Shown here piece after piece: positions 25,100 to 35,739 of a DNA stretch of 64,000 nt. Position 1 is the stretch's first letter; each line of letters opens with the position of its first letter. Source of the stretch: Aplidium turbinatum (Eukaryota; Chordata; Ascidiacea; Aplousobranchia; Polyclinidae); assembly GCA_918807975.1 (NCBI GenBank), contig OU964922.1:26028329-26092328 (forward strand), in the 5' to 3' direction. Below the pieces are notes generated by a model. It did not search any database. It saw only the letters and a list, made by a program, of their open reading frames with translations, and was not told the DNA's origin. The translations under genes and the position numbers were made by a program.

Positions 25100-25383
25100 T
25101 AGTAGGTTTCGTTTGGCGTTTTCACACTCGAAGCTCGCTTGTCTTACCGCGAAAATAGAGAAATCGCTTAATAGATTGAACAAAGAAAAAACGCAGACCT
25201 GGAAAGGATAAAGAAATCTGCAAAACCAATAAAGTTAAAACACAATCTTTTACTGTATTCCCTTTCTTTTTACCTTTTTTGGTTTTTTATTTTAATTATT
25301 AGGCCTATTGAGTATTGACTATCATTTTATAGGTAGGCTACAATTTCTAAGAAACACCAACATCAGAAAATCCACTAAAGTCA

Positions 25384-25430
25384 TCCCAGACCGGGTCCAA
25401 TAGTACCACCTGGAACTCCCTGTCAACGCT
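25384..25430 (+). repeat. Fragment of the dispersed repeat seen at 14.6 and 46.5 kb
   Basis: Shares GACCGGGTCCAATAGTACC and the following CTGGAACTCC with the copies at 14620-14655 and 46505-46540. Confidence 0.5.
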
Positions 25431-25439
25431 ATTGCATGT

Positions 25440-28120
25440 ACCAGACGGTAAGCTTTATAAAATCAAAGACTCTATGGTCGAGAAAAGAGTAAGACTGGCA
25501 TGGTAACTCAAGGGACTTCATTCAGACAAAGTTACAGCGACAAAACTTTTCAAGCTGCCTTCTACATGATTCAAACCATAATTTTAATTTGATAAACATT
25601 ATGTAACAATAGAGTAAAACGTAGGCGTGTTTGTAATCTGCAGGTCGTTGCAGCAGATGACGTTTATTAACCAATCAGAAGGTGAGATTTATGATTTTAG
25701 ACCAAAATAAGAAACTTTGTATCCAAGAAAACTTTACAAGAACCCGGAACGCTTTATTTCCCGAGTAGGCTACATGATGCATAAGCAAGATCAACAACTG
25801 GGCCAAAGGATTAATTATCATAATTAGGCTTACTGTGTTAATTAGCATAGAACAATAAATCGTGCGTTTCCTAATTACGTACAAGAAGCATTCGTGCACC
25901 TCTGAAACTTGGAAAAATTCATGACTGCATGTTGCCATCCGCATTTTCGACTGAGCTAGCTTGAAATAATTTGCATACAGTTGCTGATAGTGTTCGTGTT
26001 CTTCTGTTCATTAAACATACTGTGTGAGCCTGAGGTATTAACAAGACAGGTGATTTAACGTGGTCAAACAATAAAAGAATGGCAAACAACTTCGCTACAT
26101 TTTAAACCAAGATATCGTCTTTGGTCTTTCTGTTCATTATTTTCAAGTTAAAATCAATATGCAAAATTCTGTTTTTTGGTTATTGTTTTTGTTGGTAAGT
26201 TATTTGATGACAAATGCTAAATCATTTAATTCTTTTGGAACACAAACAAAAAACTATAAGAAAATTAGTAACCTACGGTAATAAAATATTTAATGAGGTT
26301 TTTGAGTGCTATCATTTTGCTGCAGCATTTATTTTTGCTTCTAAATAATACATGATTGTAGCTGTTGACTTTATGGTGATATAACACTAGTAGACCACGA
26401 GGTATGATTGCTTAGCCCTACTTTGACTAGAAAAGCCATCCCTAACCCTACTTTGATTCTTTCGTTGAATTGCTATGCAAGACCATGGCCACCTTTGAGA
26501 ATTATATAATAATAGAAATATTTTTATAAAAGGTCGTGTATCTATTAACCGCACATGTTCGGCTAAAGCTTAGAAATGTATCACAAACACAAAACCGCTT
26601 CCTTGATTGTATAACTAGTGATAAAGCAGCCTACAAGGCAAGCATGGCAAGTAAACAGCATGGAATAACGTAACAACATTAAGTGGCAGATGATCAAAAA
26701 ACAACAAGGGTCTCAGCTCACGGAACGATTGTACAAGGATAGCGTAAACACTGCCAGACAATAGACAGGAACAATAAGGAAAAAGATGAATAATGATGAT
26801 GCTTCAAATAGACAAAAAAATAAACAATCGTGAACGCGTGTTGCTGCATTGCAGATAATGTGGATCCGTCAGCAAGCTTTCTTGCCTAAGCGAAACTATA
26901 GGTCATGGTGTTTTTCTCAACATGGGCCATTAGAGCAAGTTGCATTTGATCAGAGCTGATTTTTTGTGGCTTATGTCGCACAGAAGATGCATATGTAATT
27001 ATGTACCCAGACCCGTGTGAGTACCATCTTGTCCTCCTTTCGAAATCCACAAGTGGGCCCCTAAGTTTAGTGATGTCGCTTAAAAATAGGACAAGCGTTA
27101 GGTTAGGGCCGTAAACTCTTTTAATATAGTGAAAAACTTTACATTCATCATTTTAACAAAGAGTAAACAACTCTAAGGCTTTGTAGCAGAAAAAAATATT
27201 TGATAGGTTATGTCAACAATGCAATAGCTGATCTAGAAACAAGTTAGGGAAGGACCAGAGTTTTAATGGAGCAAAGGTTATAAGATAAATGGCCAATGCA
27301 ATACTTAATGTCCAAAAAATCAAGTATGAAAGAGGGTGTGGGGAGCTCGCCCCCAGAAAATTTTGAGCTTTGGTTACTTTTTGGGCAATATTTTTTTTAT
27401 CAACATAGGCTACACACTTTGTGTGTAACCATAGGTCGTTAATTTGTATAGCCTAGTGTGGTGTAGCCTACTTCAACAGGCTAGGACTTCAAAATTCTTT
27501 TTGAAGTGTCCTGATCTTCATCTATGTACTATTTTCACTTTATAGCCTATCTCTATTAAGACTAAAATTCATCTATTTAATTAATAGCTAATTAACTTTT
27601 GGTGGGGCTCATGATGCATTGTTAAACCTTAAAATGATTAACAATTACAGTATAGCCTACTGTATATTTTTTGTATAGATTTAAAGCGATAAAATGCACT
27701 CTAAAGTTGCTTAAAAAATCTGAAAATGCCCATCAAACTTCACACGACTTTTTAGCACTACTGTCGCGCCATTTTATTGCTGCAAGAAACTCTTATTGTT
27801 ACATCCCAATCACATTGTCTCTTCACTTATTATGTCGTTTCGCAATAGAGTCCCCTTGGTGTTTGCTGAAGTCAATTCTTCAAGGGTTTAGTTTTTTCCG
27901 CGCTTTTGAAAGTTAATTGCAAGATTTTTACTCTTTAGGTCCGTCGCTGTGTTTGCGTTCTTTTTCGTCTTTTTTACGTTCGTACAATGTTTTTTCATCT
28001 CTTTGTTCTTACCATCTTTTCTAGCGATCTAGCGTACTTGGTGTGCTCTTCCCACCTTTTTTATTGCGTTTTAACTGTGTTATTTTGGTTAGTGACTTCT
28101 TATTGTGTATTGCGGCTCTC
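25440..28120. other. No gene seen
   Basis: AT-rich sequence with scattered TAGGCTAC / GTAGCCTAC words and a G-rich hAT-like scrap near 27330-27365. A minus-strand start at 25944 (MRMATCSHEFF) has a possible phase-0 donor, but I prefer the exon at 24240 as the FOX start. Confidence 0.4.
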
Positions 28121-28129
28121 GGGCTAATT

Positions 28130-28177
28130 TACAAGTGTTCATTAGGCCCTCAGAGCAATTTGAGTTTGAGACCCTTG
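28130..28177 (-). mobile_element. hAT-type transposon end fragment
   Basis: On the minus strand it starts CAAGGGTCTCAAACTCAA followed by a GGGCC motif, a common hAT terminus. The element's other end was not identified, although CAAGGGT occurs at 27878. Confidence 0.45.
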
Positions 28178-28789
28178 ACTCAGTAGAGCGATGCGCGCTT
28201 ACGCCTGTAACAGCGATTTTTCTAGTTTTAGTAAACCGAAATATCGTTTCAGGATCTCTTTACAGAGATTTTTAGAAGAGCTTCCGTCTGTGTGTCTAAC
28301 CAGTTTTTCAACAGCTTAGCCTACTTGCTGAAGCGAAATAAATGATGAAATCTTGCCTGCTCAATATCACTTTATGCAACAACTCCGGATGGATTGGATA
28401 TAAAGTCTTTCTTACATAAGAAAAAAGTGACACCGTGAAAAATTGAACCAATATGGTCGGTGAATCAACCTAAGCCGATATTATGCCACAACGTTAGCCA
28501 ACATTGTCAGTAGCCTACTGTTGTTTCCACTCATTCTGACATTATACAATTGATTTGTTGCGACACCTAACGGACTATTTATATTTCAAACAAAAGCCAC
28601 AGTTTTCCAAGAAATTAGATACTAGCTGTTGATCAATGAACCGTTGTATTTCTGATTGCCACTTCAGCTTTTTTCATAAAATTACAGGAAAGTCGCCTAA
28701 CTGAGCGACTATCTCTAAAAATTTAAAAGTAAAATGTTTGGAAAGCTTCGTCAATCTGATCAAAAAATAAAGAACTTAAAATAAAAAAA

Positions 28790-28981
28790 ATGAACTCAGG
28801 TTCAATTACCGTATTTAAAACTAATTTTAAGCGTTTTAAAGAATTGGATGACGAATCAATTCATTGGCTGCTCAAGTGCTCAACACCTGCCCAAACATCT
28901 AGACCGCGTCGCCGCCACTACCCAAGGGTGGTAAAAGGCAGAGCCCCTCGACCTCCGGAGTGGCGAAGAAGGTTCAAATGA
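28790..28981 (+). CDS. Unrecognised 63-codon open frame, possible terminal exon
   Basis: The frame encodes an acidic helix-like start (KRFKELDDESIHWLLK) and an Arg/Pro-rich end (RPRRRHYPRVVKGRAPRPPE) before TGA. The second half is much richer in GC than its surroundings and uses CGT, CGC and CGA arginine codons, which suggests real coding. It could be a small gene from the ATG at 28790, or a last exon entered through ACTCAG at 28799, though the tract before that AG is purine-rich. Not recognised as any family. Confidence 0.35.
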   Translation: MNSGSITVFKTNFKRFKELDDESIHWLLKCSTPAQTSRPRRRHYPRVVKGRAPRPPEWRRRFK

Positions 28982-28999
28982 AGAAGAAAAACTAGACTA

Positions 29000-31470
29000 T
29001 TTACAAACCGTTTAGCCAAAAAGTCGTTTTCGAGTAGATTCAATCGAACTGAAGATGAAAACAGTAGTCTATTGCTTTCAAAACTATTGTTGAACATGAG
29101 TTTAGCATCTTCATTTCGGGCTCTTGCTTTTATCTGAGTAGATATGTTTTGACAGATACGTCATGCACAGTCGCTATGTTTCACAGAGGAAAAATGTATT
29201 TCGGAAAAGATGATTTTAAGCAAATTACAAAGGCAAATTTTACATATGCAGATAAATTTTTTCTATGTATTCAATTATGAATTTCATAGTTGCCTTTGTG
29301 ATATATTTTGTTTTCTTTTTTAACCACGTTGTGTGATATCGACAATTCAAAATGACCAGAAGACCTCGTCATCAACAAATGATTACGTCATCAAAAGACC
29401 ACGTCATTAACGAACACCTACCAAACGGAGCGAAAGATCTGAGTGTATTGGATGATGAGATCATGTTGATTGCTCTCTAGTAGTCTTTCAGTGATCCTGG
29501 TAACATCGCAAACCTGGGCCAAAAAGGGGCAAACCTTCTGGCCTCAATTTTCCTGCTAGGAAGACTAGCATCGGAAAGATTATTTATCTCACTCTATTTT
29601 TTCTTCCATTTACGAAGAAGCTCTTATCAATATTATAACATGTCTTGTGCGTTCTGTTTGCAAGTACTGGTGTAACCAATGTGTCTTACTTTGTCTTGTG
29701 AATGAGTAAACCTTTTAATGCATAAGAAATATCTTCCTAAGTGCCCAACAAAGATCACTACCGCTTTTCCGTAATGTGGAGAGATAAAAGTGTTCGGTGT
29801 CCTAGACAAAGAAACTCAACAAAAGAGAAAAATGATCTCATAGGAATTATTAAAACGAATTAGCTTAAGAACGTTATGGCTAATTCGTTAGTGGGTATTC
29901 AGTTGTTCTATCGCATGATGGGTCTATGAACTTTTTCCGTAAGAGATCCAGAACAGTGTTTATGAGACATCCAGCTTTCACTTTATAGAGAAGGAACTGA
30001 ATGTCTTTTTGCAAGCTTTCATATTCTTGTAGAGTAAATAGAATGAATAGGCTAATGTTAAATGAACAAGTTGATTGTCACATCACCACAGCTTTTAAAA
30101 GAATGAGGTGCAGGGCCCTCTTGACGTTTGACGTTTAACTGTAAATTTAGAGCCAAAATGGTTGGTTGTTCAAGATCCATAAAATCTACGAATTATTGTT
30201 CTGATCTATTTTGACAACAACAAGGGCTAAAGTTCTAAAAACACAAATAAAGCTGCTCTCTTATTGACTGACGTTTCTGTTGTCTGACGTTTTTGCGGTT
30301 GAATCAAAGGAGATTTCATTGCTTCACTTTATTGGCGAAAGATGATGAAATTGAAGAACCATAAAATGTTTTTAGGTTTCATCATGGACGCATCCTTGGT
30401 TACTTTGATACTTTTGATACTTTTGATACTTGATACTTTATGTTGCTTTAAATTATGAATTGTAGGTGACCATTATTTTTCAGCCTTTAAGGAGGTGCAA
30501 GATCACGTTGGTGATTTCAAGGTGGTGCCAACAGCAAAAAAAGAAGAACCATTGTTGCTTTGCCACGCCGTATGTCACGTGACATAACTTTTCGTCCCTA
30601 CAAAGCTTGTTCTTGCAGGTTTCTTTTTCTGAGCAAAAAATGAGACCTCTTGTTTGACAGGATAATGTTGTTGTTTAGCAATTGATTTTAAGACACCAAA
30701 GATAACATAGAAATGAAAGTATTTACTGAGGAAATGTCAAACGCATGAGTTATAACTTAAGCTTTTAAACCTTGTTGCTACAGCAATTCCAAACGAAAAG
30801 TGTTCGAAATAAACAAACGGGATTCAGAAAGTTTGTTATTTCATTCTTTTAACGAAAACTACATTATCTCTTTCGTTGGTTTGACTCAATGTTGACTTTA
30901 GGGGCAAGTCCGGTTTATGCCAACATAAACCAGTTTAAACTGGATTTTTGCGCGGCTATAGCCATAACAACTGACGAGGTGTACAAGAATTATTATTTGT
31001 TTCGTTGCTGTGACATGGAAAAAGAAAAGAAATCCAAACAAAACAGAGCAAGGTAAACAGCGAGTTAAACTTTAACTCAGTTTTCCGCTCCTAGTTTTGT
31101 TTACTTCAACTTTCTGCTTTTGGTTACCGAAAGGTTAAGATACTTGACATGGCCTACAAGAAGAACAGGGAAAAGCACATTCGAAAAAAGTGATGTTTTA
31201 ATACAAAGCAGCCCAAGTGATATCGGGAGGCTTTATCAAGAAAGGTTTTATTAAAATTTAAACTTTTCATGTCATACTTCTTTTCATAAGCAAAGGGACT
31301 GTTTTTAACAAAAATTTTCTTCTCAAATGATATTTTATGGTATTTGTTAATCGGATTGATACTTTATTCGCTATAAACCAAGTGTTTAAATCAATTGAGT
31401 GGCATAGAAGTCTGTGCAATTGTGCATTCCAAGAAAATACTTTTTTTTTTATAATAGTTCAGTTAAGTTC
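29000..31470. other. No gene seen
   Basis: AT-rich. There is a TTGATACTT microsatellite at 30401-30439 and a short repeated GACC(A/T)CGTCAT word near 29360-29410. No frame with coding character. Confidence 0.45.
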
Positions 31471-31479
31471 ACTTTCTTC

Positions 31480-31660
31480 TCAGTCTGGTGAGACATTGGG
31501 CAATCATTCTCCATTGATCAAGATATTTAGATGATGATATTGCATCAACCAGGTATCTCTACCTGAGTTGGGTCTCTGCGAAAGTTGCCAAGTTCTACTT
31601 GGTAAACCTCTTGGTCGTTTCGTATAAACGTAAGGTGATCAGCTGGTCTATATATCTTTT
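31480..31660 (-). pseudogene. Possible 3' end of a LINE reverse-transcriptase ORF
   Basis: A minus-strand frame encodes KRPRGLPSRTWQLSQRP and then RDTWLMQYHH, resembling the RGRP..TW motif near the C-terminus of RTE/CR1-type LINE polyproteins. Only this short piece is visible, so the assignment is tentative. Confidence 0.3.
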
Positions 31661-32239
31661 CAGCCTTGGAAAATCACCATCGAACATCTGTAGTCATCTT
31701 TTCTTTACAACATCACTTCACAGCCTTCGGTTGTTTAGCAAAACTTAGGCTACTTGCCACACATCCTCTTCAGATGATTGAATGTGGCGTGACATTTCCC
31801 AGCTTTACCCAATACCCCATGTTTCGGATACACGTTTTAGACTTAGAGAAAGTGTTTAACTTGGAGTTGATTTTCCATGTTAATTGAGATTTTTCATGTT
31901 TTACATCCATGGATAGCTGTTAGAATAATGAGGCAGATAAATAGCCCAAAATAGATTTTAAGTGGCGTGCTTACTCTCGAAGTTAACCAATAGGCTAGAC
32001 CTCTCGAGTACAGATGCTGTTCTTGTTAGTTTTACAAGAAACGTTTGTCTGTATAGCCACTATGGAGAAAATGCAGCCACTGTATGGAAAGGTATTAAGT
32101 TGACCGAGTTATCAAACACCAGAAAAAATATAGGAATCTAACACGACACGTGTTAACACTAAGTTATCCACACTGGACTCACGTTAAAGGACTACTGTAT
32201 GCAATTCAACCTTTTCACCATTTTTTTTTTCATGTCCGC

Positions 32240-32400
32240 TACAGTCCGCCGCTACACCATGCCGGTTCAATAATCGAGTAGTGAGAGTCTTGGTTCAACT
32301 TTCGGAAGGACGTCGGTTTGACACCGCTCAAGAGCAGGTAGTTGGGTCTGGCAAGACATTTCAAGGTACGCCTGAAGGTTAACACGAAGATGGGCTGTCT
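32240..32400 (+). repeat. tRNA-derived SINE copy
   Basis: Contains a B-box-like GGTTTGACACCGCTC, then CAAGAGCAGGTAG and GGCAAGACAT, shared with the copies at 55283-55412 (minus) and 61768-61975. Boundaries approximate. Confidence 0.5.
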
Positions 32401-32752
32401 TGCTTTTCCTTCCACTTAAAATGAAAATCTTCAACCACCTGGGTAAGCCTGGATACGACCATTACTGTTCGGTTCAATGCCGGATTAAGGGGGGGGGGCG
32501 GACTGGGCTGAAGCCCAGGGCCCCCACTTTTGGGGGCCCCCACCTCAAAGAAAATAATCTACTAATTTTTTTAGTTGCACAGCTGGAGATTACTGCTTTA
32601 ATTCGTATCTCAAACAAGCAAGGGCGGCTCACCCATATGTGCTGCAGTGCTGCAGCACCCCTGCCCAGCCCCAGTTATACAATTTTTCTTCGTTTTTTTA
32701 ACAAAAAGCATATTTATTTGATACTTTCATATCCGAAAATGGTACGGATTAG

Positions 32753-33141
32753 GGTCAAAGTTATGATAATGCTGCCAATATGAGTGGCAAGTATAACGGT
32801 CTTCAAGCTCTTCTGCGCGAGAAATGTAGTGTAGCTCACTATGTCCCTTGCACAGCACATTCACTTAATTTAATCGGTAGCCTAAATGTCCTGTAGAAAC
32901 ATGCCGTTCTGCCGCTGAGATTTTTGAATTGTTGCAAAGACTTTATTCATGGCTCGTCTCGTCTACTCATCGTTGGCAAGTCCATCGAAAATTCCTAGAT
33001 GGTTTGCCTGTTCTGAAGACATTATCTGATACAAGATGGTCAGTTAGATATGATGCAGTTCTTCTTCTTTTATCGAGTCTTCTAAAGTTTGTTGACACAC
33101 CACAGATTGACACATTCTTCTGCAACGGAGTTATACACTGA
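32753..33141 (+). pseudogene. hAT (ZMYM/TTF-type) transposase fragment
   Basis: Middle of a hAT transposase of the TTF-zinc-finger/ZMYM-like kind. QSYDNAANMSGKYNGLQ and VPCTAHSLNLIG are hallmark blocks; the adjoining frame continues LLQRLYSWLVSSTHRW and LKTLSDTRWSVRYDAV. The first block ends in TAG at 32892-32894 and the second is one base out of frame (from 32893), so it is inactive. The N-terminal zinc finger and C-terminal dimerisation region are absent. It lies inside the element at 32475-34021, in the sense direction. Confidence 0.85.
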
Positions 33142-33202
33142 CAGGTCCCACCTACACTGCACCGGGTGGCAAGCCGAAGGCAAACAAGAAGGTGATCCGC
33201 TG

Positions 33203-33868
33203 CATAGGCGTAGCCAGAGGGGCGAAAGGGGCCATGCCACCCAAATTTTCAAACTTTGGATTCCGAAGTTGAGCCCTTTGTTGAAAATATAATAAAGTTT
33301 GTAGAAATCTATATCGTTTTCCAAGACATCTGGCTTGTTTTAGACACACAGAAAGATACAAATAAATTTTGCAAATCGTAAATCGCGCAAAATTTACGCG
33401 ATTTACGTTTCTTTGAACTAATTTGTGGAAGCAATTTCAGAATGGCTTATTCTGTTGGGTTTTGGTGTAGTTATTGAGTTTTTGTGTAGCTGAGTTTTTA
33501 GTGTTCTCTAATTTAGCCGCAGTTTTTGCCCGTTCGTGTGTAAGTGCTATCTTTAATAAGTTAATAGCTGTTTATCTGCTAATAAATTTCATACAAATAT
33601 TACCTTAAAAGTGTTTTCAGAAAGCGCTATAATCCATTATTTGAGTGTAATTTTTCAAAAATTTTCCGGGGGAGCATGCCCCCGGACCCCCTTACAATAC
33701 GCGTGCCTTCGGCACGCTCTAACCCTCCTACCACTTTTATTGCTTCAACCCACCAGGATACGCCACTGCACATCAAGTGGCGATGGCTTTAAATCAAACA
33801 CTTTGTTGTTCTCTTCAATTCATCAAATATTTGGCCCCCCCAAAATTGTTTTTCTGGCTACGCCACTG
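33203..33868. mobile_element. Non-autonomous hAT nested in the 32475-34021 element
   Basis: Left end CATAGGCGTAGCC; right end GGCTACGCCACTG, i.e. CAGTGGCGTAGCC inverted. Flanks are ATCCGCTG (33195-33202) and GTCCGCTG (33869-33876), seven of eight identical. Inside is a G/C-rich block at 33660-33725. ATACGCCACTG at 33770 may be an older end. Confidence 0.8.
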
Positions 33869-34029
33869 GTCCGCTGTTTGGGGCTCGGTGCCACAGATAC
33901 ATGCAACTGGGCCCGTGTCATTGCCCCACTCCACCATTATTTTTTAGCGAAAAATGTCACTTGATAAGGGCCCCCACTTTCAGCTCAGCCCAGGGCCCCA
34001 TAAACCTTGAATCCGGCCCTGGTTCGGTT

Positions 34030-34940
34030 TGTCAGTTAAGGATTAAAAGTTTGATTAATATCTGACACATCATCGACAACGTTGAAAATGTGTAGGGTTT
34101 TCTCAACTTAGTGCCAAAGTTTTCACATTTTTGTCTAGTGTGTTGCGAAGTAAACAGTTATGAGAAATAGGCTAACTGTATTCATTCTTGAAGAGCACCA
34201 ATTACAAATTCGCACTTTCATTTTCTTTTCTAGTTCTTAGGGGCGCTTATACGATTTTGGCGTGAAGACGTTGAAAATTTTTTCTTAAACTTTATACATG
34301 AGAGCGATTACTCAGAATTCTTTTCAATGTGGCCTATGCAAATCAGTAGCGCAACTGTAACGTCAAAAATTGTTTTCGCCATGGTCTTGGGTTTCCTATC
34401 TTTCGAATTAAGATTATAAACGAATTTCTGTGGTTTTACTGTACATCAAAAACAGTAGAGATATTTTACCATACATTGTTTTTTCTTTTTATTATCCGAA
34501 TAGAAATTTGCTAAAAATTTCTAGAATTCTTTGCATCGGTACGCAATATCTAAAAGAATGCAGAGTGTTGTTTCAACCACAAAACAATGTAGCTACTCCA
34601 GTTTTGTTTCCGTACTGATGAGATTGACTCATTGCCAAAGCGCTAGCAATCGTGACTTGATTAGTTGGTTGTAGACAAATTTATCGAATTTGAAGCTTAA
34701 TGCTGATGGTTTCACTTGCCGTACTTACATAGGCTTGGCAGTACCGGTACCACCTGGAGCGGACAAAAACGAGGTTGACAATTCAGTTGTTTGTTAAAGT
34801 ATTTATTCTTCTGTGCATATTATTACTTTAAGCATTCTATCCATCAAAGTTTGTCAAAAAATCATGAGAAAAATAAATCGATGGAAATGTTTACTTGAAG
34901 CAGTCAGGACTTAAACCGTCGCTGGATGTTCATTTCTGCT
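34030..34940. other. No gene seen
   Basis: AT-rich. The short stretch 34752-34784 has AG and GT edges but a poor donor and no supported frame. Confidence 0.4.
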
Positions 34941-34952
34941 CCTCATCTATAG

Positions 34953-35029
34953 TCGAATGCAAACTCATCGAGCTTTTGAAACAAACAATTTCTATTGAAG
35001 AAACTTGTGACAGCATAAGCGATCACTGA
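34953..35029 (+). CDS. Candidate terminal exon, unrecognised
   Basis: Follows the pyrimidine-rich acceptor TTTCTGCTCCTCATCTATAG and reads ECKLIELLKQTISIEE, then TCDSISDH and TGA, from a phase-1 boundary. Short enough to occur by chance. Confidence 0.25.
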
Positions 35030-35578
35030 AGTTTGAATTCTCTGTGGTTTTAGAGTTCATCGGGGTTTTCATAATCTCCAACTTTGTCAAAAAATATAGC
35101 TTTTTCTATTGATGATCACGATGTCATATTATTTTCTTTTTGCTGCAAACCTATTTCAAGCAAACAAAACCTTCAACCAAATTCTTGAACTCTACACATC
35201 ATTAGTGTTTTATGACTAATTCAGCTGTTTTTCTACTTTAAATAAAAAAATTAATGAAGGTCGTCGCCAATCCCTTCCAATCTTGCTGAATACGCATAAA
35301 ATGTTGTTTAGATACTAAACTCTATTTCTTAAAACAAAAACGCTATCATCCATCTTAAACCCTGATTCATCTCAAATATGTCATGACAAAGGAAATGTAG
35401 ATTTTCTCTGTACACAAACTGTTTGTCATATATTTTTTTACCAATTACTCTCAGATGTACACAATAAGTGACTTTGAAAGGCAAAATTTTGCCACTGTTG
35501 GCCGTGCTTAAACTTTATGTTTATGGGAAGAGCCTTATGACCTAAACTTCAATTTGAAAATAAATGCTATTCTTGCAG

Positions 35579-35727
35579 AAAGTAGCAGGAGGTTTGCGCG
35601 TCAACGCTTCCATTGCGGCACAACGATCAATATCAAGCTTCCAAAGAGACTTTCTCAGTTGAAGGATAAATTTTCCTACAATCGAAATGAGAGATCTCTA
35701 CGCATCCCTCCACATCCGTTTGAATAG
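35579..35727 (+). CDS. Candidate terminal exon, basic, unrecognised
   Basis: The acceptor TGCTATTCTTGCAG is followed by 48 sense codons and TAG from a phase-1 boundary. It reads SSRRFARQRFHCGTTINIKL, then a Lys/Arg-rich part and the end RIPPHPFE. The residue mix looks like protein and GC is above the local level. It shares splice phase with the candidates at 28800 and 34953, so the three could be alternative last exons. No upstream exon was identified. Confidence 0.37.
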
Positions 35728-35739
35728 TTGCTAAAAAGT

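Larger units (their letters stand above)
32475..34021 (+). mobile_element. hAT transposon derivative carrying a nested hAT
   Basis: The left end CAATGCCGGATTAAGG matches, inverted, the right end (CAGGGCCGGATTCAAGG on the minus strand). Both sides carry the 8-bp duplication GTTCGGTT (32467-32474 and 34022-34029), the hAT signature. It encloses a transposase fragment (32753-33141) and a later 666-bp hAT insertion (33203-33868). Without the insert it is about 870 bp, so it is an internally deleted copy. Confidence 0.88.

Noticed and set aside
25900-25944. Minus-strand ATG frame MRMATCSHEFFQ as the FOX start exon
   Set aside because: Its phase would fit exon 2, but the donor (TAC|GTAATT) is weaker and there is no upstream in-frame stop nearby; the MAGK exon at 24240 is the better candidate.
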